The notes beneath the pieces were generated by a model. The model was not told the DNA's origin. It saw only the letters and a list, made by a program, of their open reading frames with translations, and did no database searches. This document shows positions 37,901 to 46,445 of a stretch of DNA of 64,000 nucleotides, piece after piece. The stretch is taken from assembly GCF_041027365.1 (NCBI RefSeq), contig NZ_JBFTEH010000002.1:186001-250000 (forward strand), in the 5' to 3' direction. The position numbers and the translations under genes were made by a program. This stretch comes from VKMB-3413 sp041027365. Lineage in GTDB: Bacteria > Pseudomonadota > Alphaproteobacteria > Rhizobiales > Rhizobiaceae. The stretch's first letter is position 1. Each line of letters starts with the position of its first letter.

Positions 37901-38022
37901 CATTCCCGCTCGTCGGCAGCGCGGCGGAGATCGCCCAGCCATTCGGCTGCCCGCGCCGCGTCGAGCGGCGTCAGGCAGATGCCGCCGCCGATCCCGAAGG
38001 TGGATGTGTCATCCCTGGCCAT
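34969..38022 (-). CDS. glnE: Bifunctional glutamine synthetase adenylyltransferase/adenylyl-removing enzyme
   Basis: A 1017-residue cytosolic enzyme that adds AMP to, and removes it from, glutamine synthetase in response to PII status. It has two nucleotidyltransferase domains: the N-terminal adenylyl-removing site with GKLGAGELNYSSDIDLIVFFEP (about residue 190) and the C-terminal adenylyltransferase site with GMGRLGSRELTAGSDLDLILLYD (about residue 710). Both acidic D-x-D pairs are intact. The ATG at 38022 (MARDDTSTF) overlaps the end of the upstream kinase gene by 14 bp, suggesting translational coupling. Confidence 0.96.
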   Translation of the reverse strand: MARDDTSTFGIGGGICLTPLDAARAAEWLGDLRRAADERECRGLAAALDAGRANAEGDAARLGAVMELSPYLRGAMLQHPEWLAALQERPADQIIAERIASLSEPPAAGEGETALMARLRLVKREVSLLIALRDLFGAASPAETTASLSDLAEATVGAALRFCLTEAHRTGKIVLPHLDEPERDCGLFVLGMGKLGAGELNYSSDIDLIVFFEPAAGLVPDPMEAVETLSRIVRRLVRIVGERTGEGYVFRTDMRLRPDPGAMPLAISTDMALTYYEGSGRNWERAAMIKARPVAGDRAAGEAFLDELSPFVWRKYLDFAAIADIQDMKLRIDRHRGFDGLGIPGHNVKLGRGGIREVEFFAQTQQLISGGRSPALRQRRTDQALAALAAGGWIARDTRDELTEAYWFLRRTEHVIQMIADEQSHTLPEDEERLEEIARLAGFQDAAAFSEALLDRMRCVDRHFSQLFSDGRTERGAELPDAHAALVRLLENEEDPSGLEGLRSLGYGRVGDVARIVRSWAFGRYRATRSQAARERLSEVLPQLLAAFGQARDPDGALAAFDRFLSGLPAGVQFFALIASNPKILELLALIITSAPALRETIAARPHVFDAMLDPAFLGELPDRALLAERLAAFLADAEDYEDVLARLRIFASEQRFLVGARMLTGVVAADEAGPAFTNVADVVLEAAFAAVHAAFAERHGHVAGERMVLLGMGRLGSRELTAGSDLDLILLYDHDLEADQSEGQKPLPPTVYFARLTQRLIAALTAPMREGVLYDVDFRLRPSGNKGPLATHFEAFARYQKTEAWTWERMALTRSRPIAGDPGLCGEVVETIHAAIAEPRPADAVAGDVAEMRRRIEGAKPARGPLDMKLLPGGLIDLEFIAQWALLTERADRRLIGAPTEDVLAETDFGDRLPAEEAERLPRAMRDFTRVIQILRLGPPDVFRRDDLPAGLADRIAAALGLEAAETIEPTLAETAASVRRAFDMLLPLPTSAEGAAEPDADAESLDGEARSTKPA

Positions 38023-39424
38023 CGCTACGCGCCGCTTCCTCCCGCGGGAACTCCAGCACAACCTTAAGGCCCGGCTCCGCATCCTCAAGCGTCAGCCGGC
38101 CATCATGAACCGCGGCGATCGCCTGGACGAGCGACAGGCCGAGGCCGGAGCCCGGCATCGAGCGGCTCTGATCGAGCCGATAGAAGCGCTCCAACACGCG
38201 CTCGCGCTTGTCGGCGGGAATGCCCGGCCCGTTGTCGGCGACCGCCAGCCGCCAGATCCTCTCGTCCGCAGTCAGGCTGATCACGACGCGGATCTCGCGC
38301 TCGCAGGTCGCGGCGTATTTCAGCGCGTTGTCGACGAGGTTGGAGACGGCCTGGGCGATCAGTTCGCGGCTCGCGAGGACCGTCAGGCTCTCGGGCGCTA
38401 CGACCTCGATTTCGGCGCCGACCTCCTCGGCGAGCGGCTCGTAGAGTTCGGCGACGTCTGCGACGATCGCCGCGACATCGACATCGCCCTTCAGCGCGGC
38501 GTGCGAGCCGGCCTCCACCTTCGAGATCATCAGAAGCGCGTCGAAGGTCCGGATCATCTGGTCGGCTTCGGCGATCATGCCTTCCAGCGCCTCGCGCGTG
38601 TCCCCAGTCTCCGCCGGCGCCGCCAATGCCTGCTCGGCGTGATTGCGCAGGCGCGTGAGCGGTGTCTTCAGATCATGGGCGATGTTGTCCGAGACCTGTT
38701 GCAGCCCTTCCTGCAGAAGCGCGACGCGGGCGAGCAGGATGTTGAGGTTCTCCGACAGCCGGTCGAATTCGTCGCCGGCCCCGGTCACCGGCAGGCGCTC
38801 CGTGAGATCGCCGGACAGGATGCGGGCGCTCGAGGCCGACATGCGGTCGAGCCGTTGCAGCGCCCTGCGGCCGATGAAGAACCAGGCGAGCAGCGCCGCC
38901 GCGCCCATCAGCGCCAGCGCCAGGATCAGCGCGCTCTGGACGATGGCGCGGAAGCGGGCCTGCTCCGTCGTGTCGCGGCCGACCAAAATGCGCATGCCGT
39001 TCGGCAGCGCCACGACGTCGGCGATCGCGATGTGGTAGCGGTCGGAGGGTTCTTCGGTGAAGCGCTCGTAGGCGAAGGCCTGCGACGTGAAGCCGGGATC
39101 GTCGAGCACGCCGGCCTGCAGGCTGGCCACGTTGCCGGCGATGATGCGCCCGGTGGCGTCGGTCACGAGATAGAGCGAGGCACCGGGCTGGCGGGCGCGG
39201 CGATCGATGGTGCGCACCAGGCCGATGATGCCGGACGTCCGGTAGATCTGCGACAGTTCGGAGATCTCGCCGGAGATCGCATTGCGGCTCTGCGTCTCCA
39301 GGATGCTCGAAGCGGTCGCCGTGACGTAGAAGACGAGAACCACCGCGCAGACGGCGAAGAGCAGGAAATACAGGGCCGACAGGCGGACGGCCGTCATGCG
39401 CATCAGCGCCTTCAGTCGAGCCAT
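38009..39424 (-). CDS. Sensor histidine kinase (envelope stress/OmpR-partner type)
   Basis: A 471-residue inner-membrane kinase. TM helices at about residues 15-38 and 165-188 flank a periplasmic sensor domain. A HAMP linker follows (RALQRLDRMSASSARILSGDLTERLPV), then IAHDLKTPLTRLRNH (phospho-His), the N-box SNLVDNALKYA, VADNGPGIP and GSGLGLSLVQ. It is paired with the regulator upstream (110 bp) and overlaps glnE by 14 bp downstream. With degP in front, the set looks like an envelope stress module that also carries nitrogen control. The signal is unknown. Confidence 0.92.
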   Translation of the reverse strand: MARLKALMRMTAVRLSALYFLLFAVCAVVLVFYVTATASSILETQSRNAISGEISELSQIYRTSGIIGLVRTIDRRARQPGASLYLVTDATGRIIAGNVASLQAGVLDDPGFTSQAFAYERFTEEPSDRYHIAIADVVALPNGMRILVGRDTTEQARFRAIVQSALILALALMGAAALLAWFFIGRRALQRLDRMSASSARILSGDLTERLPVTGAGDEFDRLSENLNILLARVALLQEGLQQVSDNIAHDLKTPLTRLRNHAEQALAAPAETGDTREALEGMIAEADQMIRTFDALLMISKVEAGSHAALKGDVDVAAIVADVAELYEPLAEEVGAEIEVVAPESLTVLASRELIAQAVSNLVDNALKYAATCEREIRVVISLTADERIWRLAVADNGPGIPADKRERVLERFYRLDQSRSMPGSGLGLSLVQAIAAVHDGRLTLEDAEPGLKVVLEFPREEAARSDGQG

Positions 39425-39534
39425 GCCGCCGGTCCCAAAAATGATCCTGCCGATCCTTTCATCCTGTCGGGCGCCGCAGGCTCTTGCGGTCGCCGCACGT
39501 CCCGCTTGCCGAGGCCCCCCGACTCACTCGCCGC

Positions 39535-40266
39535 TCACGCGCCGCGCGCCTCCTCGGCGGCCCGCATGATGTAGCCCGATCCGCGCACCGTGTGGAGCAG
39601 CGCCGAGTCGAAATCCCGCTCGATCTTCGAGCGCAGCCGGGAGATGTGGACGTCGATGACGTTGGTCTGCGGGTCGAAGTGATAGTCCCAGACGTTTTCG
39701 AGCAGCATCGTCCGGGTGACCACCTGCCCCGCATGCTTCATCAGATATTCGAGGAGCCGGAACTCGCGCGGCTGCAGCACGATCTGCTTGCCGCCGCGGC
39801 GCACCTCGTGGGAGAGCCGGTCGAGTTCCAGATCACCGACGCGGTAGCTCGTCTCGACGTCCTTGCCGATCCGCCGGCGGCCGAGCACCTCGATGCGGGC
39901 GAGAAGTTCGGAAAAGGCGAAGGGCTTGGCGAGATAGTCGTCACCGCCGGCCCGCAGTCCTTTCACCCGGTCGTCGACCTGGCCGAGCGCCGAAAGGATC
40001 AGCGCCGGCGTCTCGTTCTTCTGTTCGCGAAGACTGGCGATGACGGACAGGCCGTCGCGCTTCGGCAGCATGCGGTCGACCACCAGGACGTCGTAGGCGC
40101 GGCTCTCCGCCATGTGCAGCCCCTCCTCCCCGTTCTCCGCATGCTCGGCGACGTGCCCGGCCTCCCGCAACGCCTTCACGAGGTAGGCGGCGGCCTCACG
40201 GTCGTCTTCGATGATCAGGATGCGCATGGAGTCGGTCGAGGTCTCGGCGGCCACGGTTTCGGACAT
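39535..40266 (-). CDS. OmpR/PhoB-type response regulator
   Basis: A 243-residue cytosolic transcription factor. The receiver domain has acidic residues in LIIEDD, phospho-Asp in VLVVDRMLPKRDG, and Lys in YLAKPF. It is followed by a winged-helix domain with LQPREFRLLEYLMKHAGQVVTR and VIDVHISRLRSKI. The ATG at 40266 (MSETVAAETS) is used; an ATG at 40227 starting right at the receiver is possible, and neither has a strong Shine-Dalgarno. Cognate kinase directly downstream; degP directly upstream and a plausible target. Confidence 0.92.
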   Translation of the reverse strand: MSETVAAETSTDSMRILIIEDDREAAAYLVKALREAGHVAEHAENGEEGLHMAESRAYDVLVVDRMLPKRDGLSVIASLREQKNETPALILSALGQVDDRVKGLRAGGDDYLAKPFAFSELLARIEVLGRRRIGKDVETSYRVGDLELDRLSHEVRRGGKQIVLQPREFRLLEYLMKHAGQVVTRTMLLENVWDYHFDPQTNVIDVHISRLRSKIERDFDSALLHTVRGSGYIMRAAEEARGA

Positions 40267-40294
40267 TGTGGGTTTCCTAGATTGGTGTCTCTCG

Positions 40295-40349
40295 GAAAAA
40301 ATCAAAGCGGCGGCTGCCCGGCCGGCGCGCGATGCGGCGCCAGCCGGGC
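40295..40349 (-). terminator. Likely degP terminator
   Basis: On the minus strand GCCCGGC/GCCGGGC (ends at 40349 and 40316) continues through a T-G pair into an inner GGCGC/GCGCC, giving a nearly continuous 13-bp stem. A T-rich run (TTTGATTTTTT) follows about 8 nt later, after the stop of degP and before the regulator gene. The gap between stem and T-run is longer than ideal. Confidence 0.45.
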
Positions 40350-40411
40350 GGAGATCCGCGCGATTCGGGCTCGGGCGAGACCGTCCGAGCCGGCACAGCG
40401 CCAGGCTCGCC

Positions 40412-41923
40412 TCAGCCCTTGGCGACCGGCAGCGCGACGAAGCGGTTCTGGTCGCCGTTCTTCAGCTGGAACAGCGCGGCCTTGCGGCCGGCCTTCGAGG
40501 CCGCGTTGAGCGCCTGGCGGACGTCGTCCTGGCTCGCCACCGACTTGCCGTTCACGGCGACGATCGTGTCGCCCGGCCGCATGCCCTTGTCGGCCGCCGC
40601 CGAGTCGGGATCGACATCGGTGATGACGACGCCCGCGCCGTCATCCGAAGGCGTCACGGTGATGCCGTAGCCGGACAGCGAGGACGGGCTGACCGGAGCG
40701 CCGGTGCCCTTGTCGGAGGTGACCGAGGCGGCCTCGTCGAGCTTCGACAGATTGCCGAGGGTGACCTTGATCTGCTTCGCCTGGTTGTTGCGCCAGACGG
40801 TGACGTCGACCGTGGTGCCAGGACGATAGTCGGCGACCTTGCGGGCAAGCTCCCGCGGATCGGCGACCGTGTCGCCGTTGACCGCGGTGATCACGTCGCC
40901 GGTCTCGATGCCCGCCTTGGAGGCCGGCGTCTCGTTGTCCGGCAGGGTGACGATCGCGCCCTTCGCCTCGGACAGGCCGACGGCCTCGGCGATGTCGCTC
41001 GTGACAGGCGCGATCTGGACGCCGAGCCAGCCGCGCTCGACCGAACCGTTCTGCTTCAGCGACTGGATGACGTCCTTGGCGACGGAAGCGGGAATCGCGA
41101 AGGCGATGCCGACATTGCCGCCGGACGGCGAGAATATCGCGGTGTTGATGCCGATGACCTGGCCGTTGAGGTTGAAGGCCGGGCCGCCGGAATTGCCGCG
41201 GTTCACCGCCGCGTCGATCTGCAGGAAGTCGTCATAGGGGCCGGCGCCGATATCGCGCCCCCTGGCCGAGACGATGCCGGCCGTCACCGACCCGCCGAGG
41301 CCGAACGGGTTGCCGACGGCCACCACCCAGTCGCCGACGCGCACCTTCGAATCGTCGCCGAACTCGACATAGGTGAACGTCTTGCCGTCCTTCGGCGTGA
41401 CCTTGAGCAGAGCGAGGTCCGTCCGCTTGTCGGTGCCGACGAGCTTGGCGTCGTACTCCGTGCCGTCGTCCATCACGACCGTGTACTTCGAGCCGCCGTC
41501 GACGACATGGTTGTTGGTGACGAGGTAGCCGTCGGCGGAGATGAAGAAACCGGAGCCCTGCGCCATCGCGTGGCGCGGCGCCAAATGCGGCTTGACGCCC
41601 TTCTGGCCGGGAATATCGAAGAAGCGGCGCAGCGGGTGGTCTTCCGGCAGCCCCTGGAACGGGTCGTCGAAGGTCTGGCTGTCGTCCGCGGTTGCCTTGA
41701 CGTCCTCGGTCACGCGGACCGACACGACGGCGGGAGAGACCTTCTGGACGACGTCGGCGAAGCCGAAGGTCTGCTGCGGTGCGTCGACATGCACCGGGTC
41801 GGCGAGGACCGGCTGCGCATCGCCGATCATGCCGCCGGACAGGGCGAGGCCGGCGACACCCGCCGCAAGCACCGACGCGAACAGCCGGTTCCGCCTCGGC
41901 TTATGCCTCGTCACGTTCGTCAT
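40412..41923 (-). CDS. degP: Do-family periplasmic serine protease/chaperone DegP
   Basis: A 503-residue HtrA protease. The signal peptide spans residues 1-41 (cleavage near VLA-DPV). The trypsin-like domain holds the catalytic triad His139 (TNNHVV), Asp169 (TDLALLKV) and Ser245 (NRGNSGGP). Two PDZ domains (about 285-375 and 395-490) follow, each with a GxxxGD-x-I core. It degrades or refolds damaged envelope proteins. It is located after ccmH and before the OmpR-type regulator and kinase, which may control it. Confidence 0.95.
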   Translation of the reverse strand: MTNVTRHKPRRNRLFASVLAAGVAGLALSGGMIGDAQPVLADPVHVDAPQQTFGFADVVQKVSPAVVSVRVTEDVKATADDSQTFDDPFQGLPEDHPLRRFFDIPGQKGVKPHLAPRHAMAQGSGFFISADGYLVTNNHVVDGGSKYTVVMDDGTEYDAKLVGTDKRTDLALLKVTPKDGKTFTYVEFGDDSKVRVGDWVVAVGNPFGLGGSVTAGIVSARGRDIGAGPYDDFLQIDAAVNRGNSGGPAFNLNGQVIGINTAIFSPSGGNVGIAFAIPASVAKDVIQSLKQNGSVERGWLGVQIAPVTSDIAEAVGLSEAKGAIVTLPDNETPASKAGIETGDVITAVNGDTVADPRELARKVADYRPGTTVDVTVWRNNQAKQIKVTLGNLSKLDEAASVTSDKGTGAPVSPSSLSGYGITVTPSDDGAGVVITDVDPDSAAADKGMRPGDTIVAVNGKSVASQDDVRQALNAASKAGRKAALFQLKNGDQNRFVALPVAKG

Positions 41924-42077
41924 CGAATTTCCTTCCCCTGGAACAAATGCAAGAGCCGGTCCTCTTCGTCAGGAGGACCCATCGTGCATGGAGAGATAGA
42001 TTCGGAGAGATTACGAGACTTTTTCGACGGCGTGAAAACTTGGTAAGTTCGCCTCCCGGCCGGTGCCGCCGATCGCC

Positions 42078-42569
42078 TCAGCGCTGCGCCTCCACGACAT
42101 CCGCGATCGCGGCCTCTTCCTGCGCCGTCAGAGGTGCGGGGCCCTGCCGCCGCCGGCGCGTCGCGGCGCTGCGAAGCGCGAAGGCGAGACCGGCGAGAAG
42201 CGCAACGACGGGCGTCGCCCAGAGCGCGAGGTTCCGCCAGTCGAAGCGCGGCTTCAGCAGCACGAACTCGCCATAGCGCGAGACGAGATAATCGATGACT
42301 TCCTGATCGGTGTCACCGGCCTTGATGCGCTTGCGCACCAGCAGCCGAAGGTCCTTCGCAAGATCGGCGTTGGAGGCGTCGATCGACTCGTTCTGACAGA
42401 CGAGGCAACGCAGCCCTTCCGAAAGATGCCGCGCCCGCGCCTCCAGCACCGGGTCCTTCAGCATCTCGTCCGGATTGACCGCATAGGCCGGTGCGACCAG
42501 GAGGCCGGCCGGCACTGCCGCGACGAGCAGCGCGAAGGCGGCGAAGACGATCGCGAGCTTGCCCACCAT
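42078..42569 (-). CDS. ccmH: Cytochrome c-type biogenesis protein CcmH (CycL)
   Basis: A 163-residue protein with an N-terminal signal/anchor (residues 4-30), a periplasmic domain with the apocytochrome-reducing Cys55-x-x-Cys58 (LRCLVCQNESI), and a C-terminal TM helix (about 114-133) with a basic tail. It reduces the heme-binding cysteines of apocytochrome c. It starts 5 nt after the stop of ccmF, the last gene of the ccmI-E-F-H series, in the rhizobial cycHJKL order. Confidence 0.95.
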   Translation of the reverse strand: MVGKLAIVFAAFALLVAAVPAGLLVAPAYAVNPDEMLKDPVLEARARHLSEGLRCLVCQNESIDASNADLAKDLRLLVRKRIKAGDTDQEVIDYLVSRYGEFVLLKPRFDWRNLALWATPVVALLAGLAFALRSAATRRRRQGPAPLTAQEEAAIADVVEAQR

Positions 42570-42574
42570 CGCCG

Positions 42575-44554
42575 CTACTCCGCCGGTGCCAGCGCTTCGC
42601 GCCGGCGCCGCGCCGGCGCCCCGACCCGCAGGCGCCGGTCCGCGAGCGAAACGAGACCGCCGAAGGCCATGCAGAGCGCGCCCAGCCAGATGAAGGTCAC
42701 CAGCGGCTTCCACCAGACGCGCACCACGATGCCGCCCTCGGCGGACGGGTCGCCGAGCGAGATGTAGAGCTGCGAGAACCAGTCGGTGCGGATCCCGGAC
42801 TCCGTCGTCGGCGTCTGCCTCGCCGGGTAGAAGCGCTTGGCGCTGCGCATCGTCCCGGCCTCCAGACCGTCGCGGCGCAGGTCGAAGGTGCCGTAATGCT
42901 CCTCGTAGTTCGGCCCCTGCCGCGGGGTCATGCCCTTGAAGGTGATCGCATAGCCGCCGGCGTTCACCGTGTCGCCCGGCTTCATGTTGGTTATCAGCTC
43001 GGTCTGGAACGCCGACGCGGTGACGATGCCGAGCACGGTGATGCCGAGGCCGAAATGGGCGATCGCCGTGCCGAAGGCCGAGCGCGGCAGTCCGGCAAGG
43101 CGCCGGAAACCGTTGCGCAAGCCCACCTTGAGGAAGTTCGCCCGCCCGACGAGGTCGGTCGCCGCGCCGACGAGCAGCCAGACCGCGAGGCCGAAGCCGA
43201 GTGCGGCGAGGATGCGCGTGCCGTTGGTCAGCGCCAGCGCGATCACGATCGTCACCAGCGCGGCGCCGACCGCCGCGTAGAGGCGCTGGGCGGCGGCCAG
43301 GAGGTCGCCGCGCTTCCAGCCGAGCAGCGGACCGAAGGGGACGGCAAAGAGCAGCGGTACCATCAGCGGGCCGAAGGTCATGTCGAAGAAGGGCGGGCCG
43401 ACGGAGATCTTCGCGCCGGTCAGGGTCTCCAAGAGCAGCGGGTAGAGCGTTCCGACGAGGACGGTCGCCGCCGCCGTCGTCAGGAACAGGTTGTTGAAGA
43501 CCAGGGCTCCCTCGCGGCTGATCGGCGCGAAGAGGCCGCCGCCTTCGAGCGCCGAGGCCCGGAAGGCGAAGAGCGACAGCGCACCGCCGATGAACAGGCA
43601 CAGGATGATCAGGATGAACACGCCGCGGGCCGGATCGGTGGCGAATGCGTGGACGGAGGTGAGCACGCCGGAGCGCACCAGGAAGGTCCCCAGCAGCGAC
43701 AGCGAGAAGGTCAGGATCGCGAGGAGGATGGTCCAGACCTTCAGCGCCGAGCGCTTCTCCATCACCAGCGCCGAATGGAGGAGCGCCGTGCCCGACAGCC
43801 AGGGCATGAAGGAGGCGTTCTCGACCGGGTCCCAGAACCACCAGCCGCCCCAGCCAAGCTCGTAATAGGCCCAGTAGGAACCCATCGCGATGCCGCAGGT
43901 GAGGAAGATCCAGGCAATCAGCGTCCAGGGCCGGACCCACCGGGCCCAGGCCGCATCGATGCGCCCGTCGATCAGCGCGGCGACCGCGAAGGAGAAGGCG
44001 ATGGAGAAGCCGACATAGCCGAGGTAGAGCATCGGCGGATGGATCGCGAGGCCGATGTCCTGCAGGATCGGGTTGAGGTCCTGGCCCTCCATCGGCGCCG
44101 GGTTCAGCCGGGTGAACGGGTTCGACGTCATCAGGATGAAGAGCAGGAAGGCCGTCGAGATCCAGGCCTGGACCGACAGGACGTTGGCCTTCAGGCTGGC
44201 CGGCAGGTCGCGTCCGAACAGCGCCACCAGCGCCCCGAAGAAGGACAGGATCAGCACCCAGAGGAGCATCGAGCCCTCATGGTTGCCCCAGGTCGAGGTG
44301 AACTTGTAGAGCAGCGGCTGCTGCGAGTTCGAATTCTGGTAGACGTTGAGGACCGAAAAGTCCGAGGTGACGTAGGACGTCACCAGCGCCGAGAAGGACA
44401 GCGCGATCAGCAGGAAGCCGCCGGTCGCCATGACCGTACCGGTGTCCATCAGCCGGCCGTCGCCGCTGCGCGCGCCGAGCATCGGCAGCACCGACTGCAG
44501 CAGCGAGACCGAAAGCGCCAGGATCAGCGCGTAGTGTCCGATTTCGACGATCAC
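42575..44554 (-). CDS. ccmF: Cytochrome c heme lyase CcmF (CycK)
   Basis: A 659-residue polytopic membrane protein with about 15 helices. The tryptophan-rich heme-handling signature WGGWWFWDPVENASFMPW (about residues 225-245), preceded by His-containing GLAIHPPMLYLGYVG, identifies CcmF. It joins heme delivered by CcmE to apocytochrome c. The GTG start at 44554 overlaps the ccmE stop by 4 bp (GTGA) and gives the family's usual IVEIGHYALIL beginning. The frame remains open far upstream only because of GC content. Confidence 0.95.
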   Translation of the reverse strand: MIVEIGHYALILALSVSLLQSVLPMLGARSGDGRLMDTGTVMATGGFLLIALSFSALVTSYVTSDFSVLNVYQNSNSQQPLLYKFTSTWGNHEGSMLLWVLILSFFGALVALFGRDLPASLKANVLSVQAWISTAFLLFILMTSNPFTRLNPAPMEGQDLNPILQDIGLAIHPPMLYLGYVGFSIAFSFAVAALIDGRIDAAWARWVRPWTLIAWIFLTCGIAMGSYWAYYELGWGGWWFWDPVENASFMPWLSGTALLHSALVMEKRSALKVWTILLAILTFSLSLLGTFLVRSGVLTSVHAFATDPARGVFILIILCLFIGGALSLFAFRASALEGGGLFAPISREGALVFNNLFLTTAAATVLVGTLYPLLLETLTGAKISVGPPFFDMTFGPLMVPLLFAVPFGPLLGWKRGDLLAAAQRLYAAVGAALVTIVIALALTNGTRILAALGFGLAVWLLVGAATDLVGRANFLKVGLRNGFRRLAGLPRSAFGTAIAHFGLGITVLGIVTASAFQTELITNMKPGDTVNAGGYAITFKGMTPRQGPNYEEHYGTFDLRRDGLEAGTMRSAKRFYPARQTPTTESGIRTDWFSQLYISLGDPSAEGGIVVRVWWKPLVTFIWLGALCMAFGGLVSLADRRLRVGAPARRRREALAPAE

Positions 44555-45048
44555 GAGCCCGCTCCCATTGCCGTTTCGGCCGACACCGTCTTCTCGGCCG
44601 GCTTCACCGTCCCGGTGCCCTCGTCCCACAGTCCACGCTTCTTGAGGTCGTCGACGACCTCCTTCGGCATGTAGCGCTCGTCGTGCTTGGCGAGCACCGT
44701 GTCTGCGACGAAGACGTGGTCGGGTCCGAGCGTGCCCTCGGCGACGACGCCCTGCCCCTCGCGGAAGAGGTCGGGCAGGATGCCGGTATAGGTGACGGGC
44801 ACGCTCTTGACGGTATCGGTGACCTTGAAGCTGACGGTATCGGCGCCGCTGCGGACGATCGAGCCCTTGGCGACGAGACCGCCGAGCCGGATGCGCTGGC
44901 CCGGCGACGGCGAATGCGCGACGAGGTCGGTCGGCGAGTTGAAATAGGCGACCGAGCCGGACAGCGCACTCAGCACCAGTCCCACCGCCGCGCCGATGAC
45001 GATCATGATCGCGCCGATCGAATAGAGGCGCTTCGCCTTCCGCGTCAT
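44551..45048 (-). CDS. ccmE: Heme chaperone CcmE (CycJ)
   Basis: A 165-residue membrane-anchored periplasmic heme chaperone. One TM helix (residues 10-30), then an OB-fold domain and the covalent heme-binding His122 in LAKHDERYMPKEV, with Tyr126 as the usual axial ligand. It overlaps ccmI upstream by 4 bp (ATGA) and ccmF downstream by 4 bp, so the three are translationally coupled. Confidence 0.96.
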   Translation of the reverse strand: MTRKAKRLYSIGAIMIVIGAAVGLVLSALSGSVAYFNSPTDLVAHSPSPGQRIRLGGLVAKGSIVRSGADTVSFKVTDTVKSVPVTYTGILPDLFREGQGVVAEGTLGPDHVFVADTVLAKHDERYMPKEVVDDLKKRGLWDEGTGTVKPAEKTVSAETAMGAGS

Positions 45049-46283
45049 TGCGTCTTCGTCTCCTCCGCGGTGCCCAACCCCATCTGCGCGCCGAAAGCGG
45101 CGATTTCCCGGCCCGCGGCGGAATCGGCCGCAAAGCTCCGCTGCGCCTTGTCGTAGGCGGCGGCGGCCTTTTCCGGCTGTCCGAGCACGCTATAGGACCG
45201 GATCAGCCGCTTCCACCCCTCGACGTCGTTTGGATTCTGCTGCAGCCGATCGGCGAGCTGGGCGACCATGCTCTCGATCATCGCCTGGCGGTCCTTGGCC
45301 GACATCGAGGCTGCGGCCGCCATGTCGGAGGCGGTCGGACCGGGTGCGCCCGCCGGCCCCTGCGCTGCACCTGCCGGCGCGCCCGGCTGCGGGGCCGCGG
45401 ACGCCGTCGCCCCGTCCGGCAGGCCGCTGCTCTTGCCCTGGCGCATCCTGGCATCGGCCAGTCCGGCCTGCGCGATCTGCATCCACGGCGCGTTCTTCGG
45501 ACTTGCGGCGATCAGCTTCGACCAGCGGGCTTCGGCGTCCGCCGCCCGCTGCTCCTGGCTCGCGTCCAGCGCCAGGAAGAACTGCGCCGGGAGGTAGTCC
45601 GGATTGATCTTCAGCGCCCGTTCGAAGGCGGCCTTGGCTTCGTCGGTGACCTCGCCGCCGGCGACCTGCGCGATCGCCTCGCCGAGCCCGCCCTCGCGAC
45701 TGGCCGTCGGACCGAGCAGGCGAATGGCGTTGCGATACGCGGTCTCGGCCTTTTTCGGCTGGTCGATCTGCAGATAGACCGGCGCCAGGAGATCCCAGCC
45801 CTTGCCGTCATTGGGGTTGTCGCGCAGCCGCTTTTCGGCGGCGGCGACGATCTGGTCCATGCTCATGTCGCTGCCCGGCGGCGTGGTGCGGGCCGCCAGC
45901 GGCTCGTCGGGCAGCGCCCTGCCACCGTAGATCGTGTAGAGCGTGGTCGTCAGCGCCGGAATGATCAGGACGACGGCGAGGATCGCCGCGAGCATGGCCG
46001 GCCGGCGCCAGCCCTGGCCGAGGCGACGGGCCTTGGCGGCGCGCGCCTTCTCCGCCGCCTTCAGGAGCCGCCGGCCGATCTCCGCCCGGGCGGTCTCGGC
46101 TTCCGACTCCGCCATGGTGCCGCGCTCGACATCTGCCTCGAGTTCGCGCAGTTGCGAGGCATAGACCTCGACGTCGTGATCGGCCCGCGTCGCGGCCGTT
46201 TCGGATCGGCTGCGCATCAGCGGCCAGAGAACCGCCAGCGTGACGGCTGCCGTCATGACGGCTGCAATGACCCAGAATTCCAT
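45045..46283 (-). CDS. ccmI: Cytochrome c-type biogenesis protein CcmI (CycH)
   Basis: A 412-residue bitopic protein. TM1 is at residues 1-20 (MEFWVIAAVMTAAVTLAVLW), with a cytoplasmic leucine-zipper-like region, and TM2 near residues 95-120. A periplasmic TPR domain (from about 150) binds apocytochrome c tails. A Pro/Ala/Gly linker splits the TPR part near residue 300. The start MEFW (46283) matches the family habit of beginning right at TM1; MSGMEFW at 46292 is equally possible. First gene of the ccm operon. Confidence 0.93.
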   Translation of the reverse strand: MEFWVIAAVMTAAVTLAVLWPLMRSRSETAATRADHDVEVYASQLRELEADVERGTMAESEAETARAEIGRRLLKAAEKARAAKARRLGQGWRRPAMLAAILAVVLIIPALTTTLYTIYGGRALPDEPLAARTTPPGSDMSMDQIVAAAEKRLRDNPNDGKGWDLLAPVYLQIDQPKKAETAYRNAIRLLGPTASREGGLGEAIAQVAGGEVTDEAKAAFERALKINPDYLPAQFFLALDASQEQRAADAEARWSKLIAASPKNAPWMQIAQAGLADARMRQGKSSGLPDGATASAAPQPGAPAGAAQGPAGAPGPTASDMAAAASMSAKDRQAMIESMVAQLADRLQQNPNDVEGWKRLIRSYSVLGQPEKAAAAYDKAQRSFAADSAAGREIAAFGAQMGLGTAEETKTQ

Positions 46284-46445
46284 GCCACTCATTTCAGGAT
46301 CGGGAAGGGAGAGGCGGAAAAGGCAGGGCAAAGCCAGCCCGTCCGTCGGTTCGAGCGTCGCAAGCGCCTTAGCAGAGGCGCCGGAACTTTCCCATTCAAA
46401 TCCTGAAGACCTGCAACCGCAAGACCCGGCAGCCGATCCCGTCAG

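Noticed and set aside
42491..44674. A 727-codon plus-strand frame opposite ccmH, ccmF and ccmE
   Set aside because: Antisense shadow of a complete, recognisable ccm operon; composition dominated by Glu/Arg/Gly/Asp.
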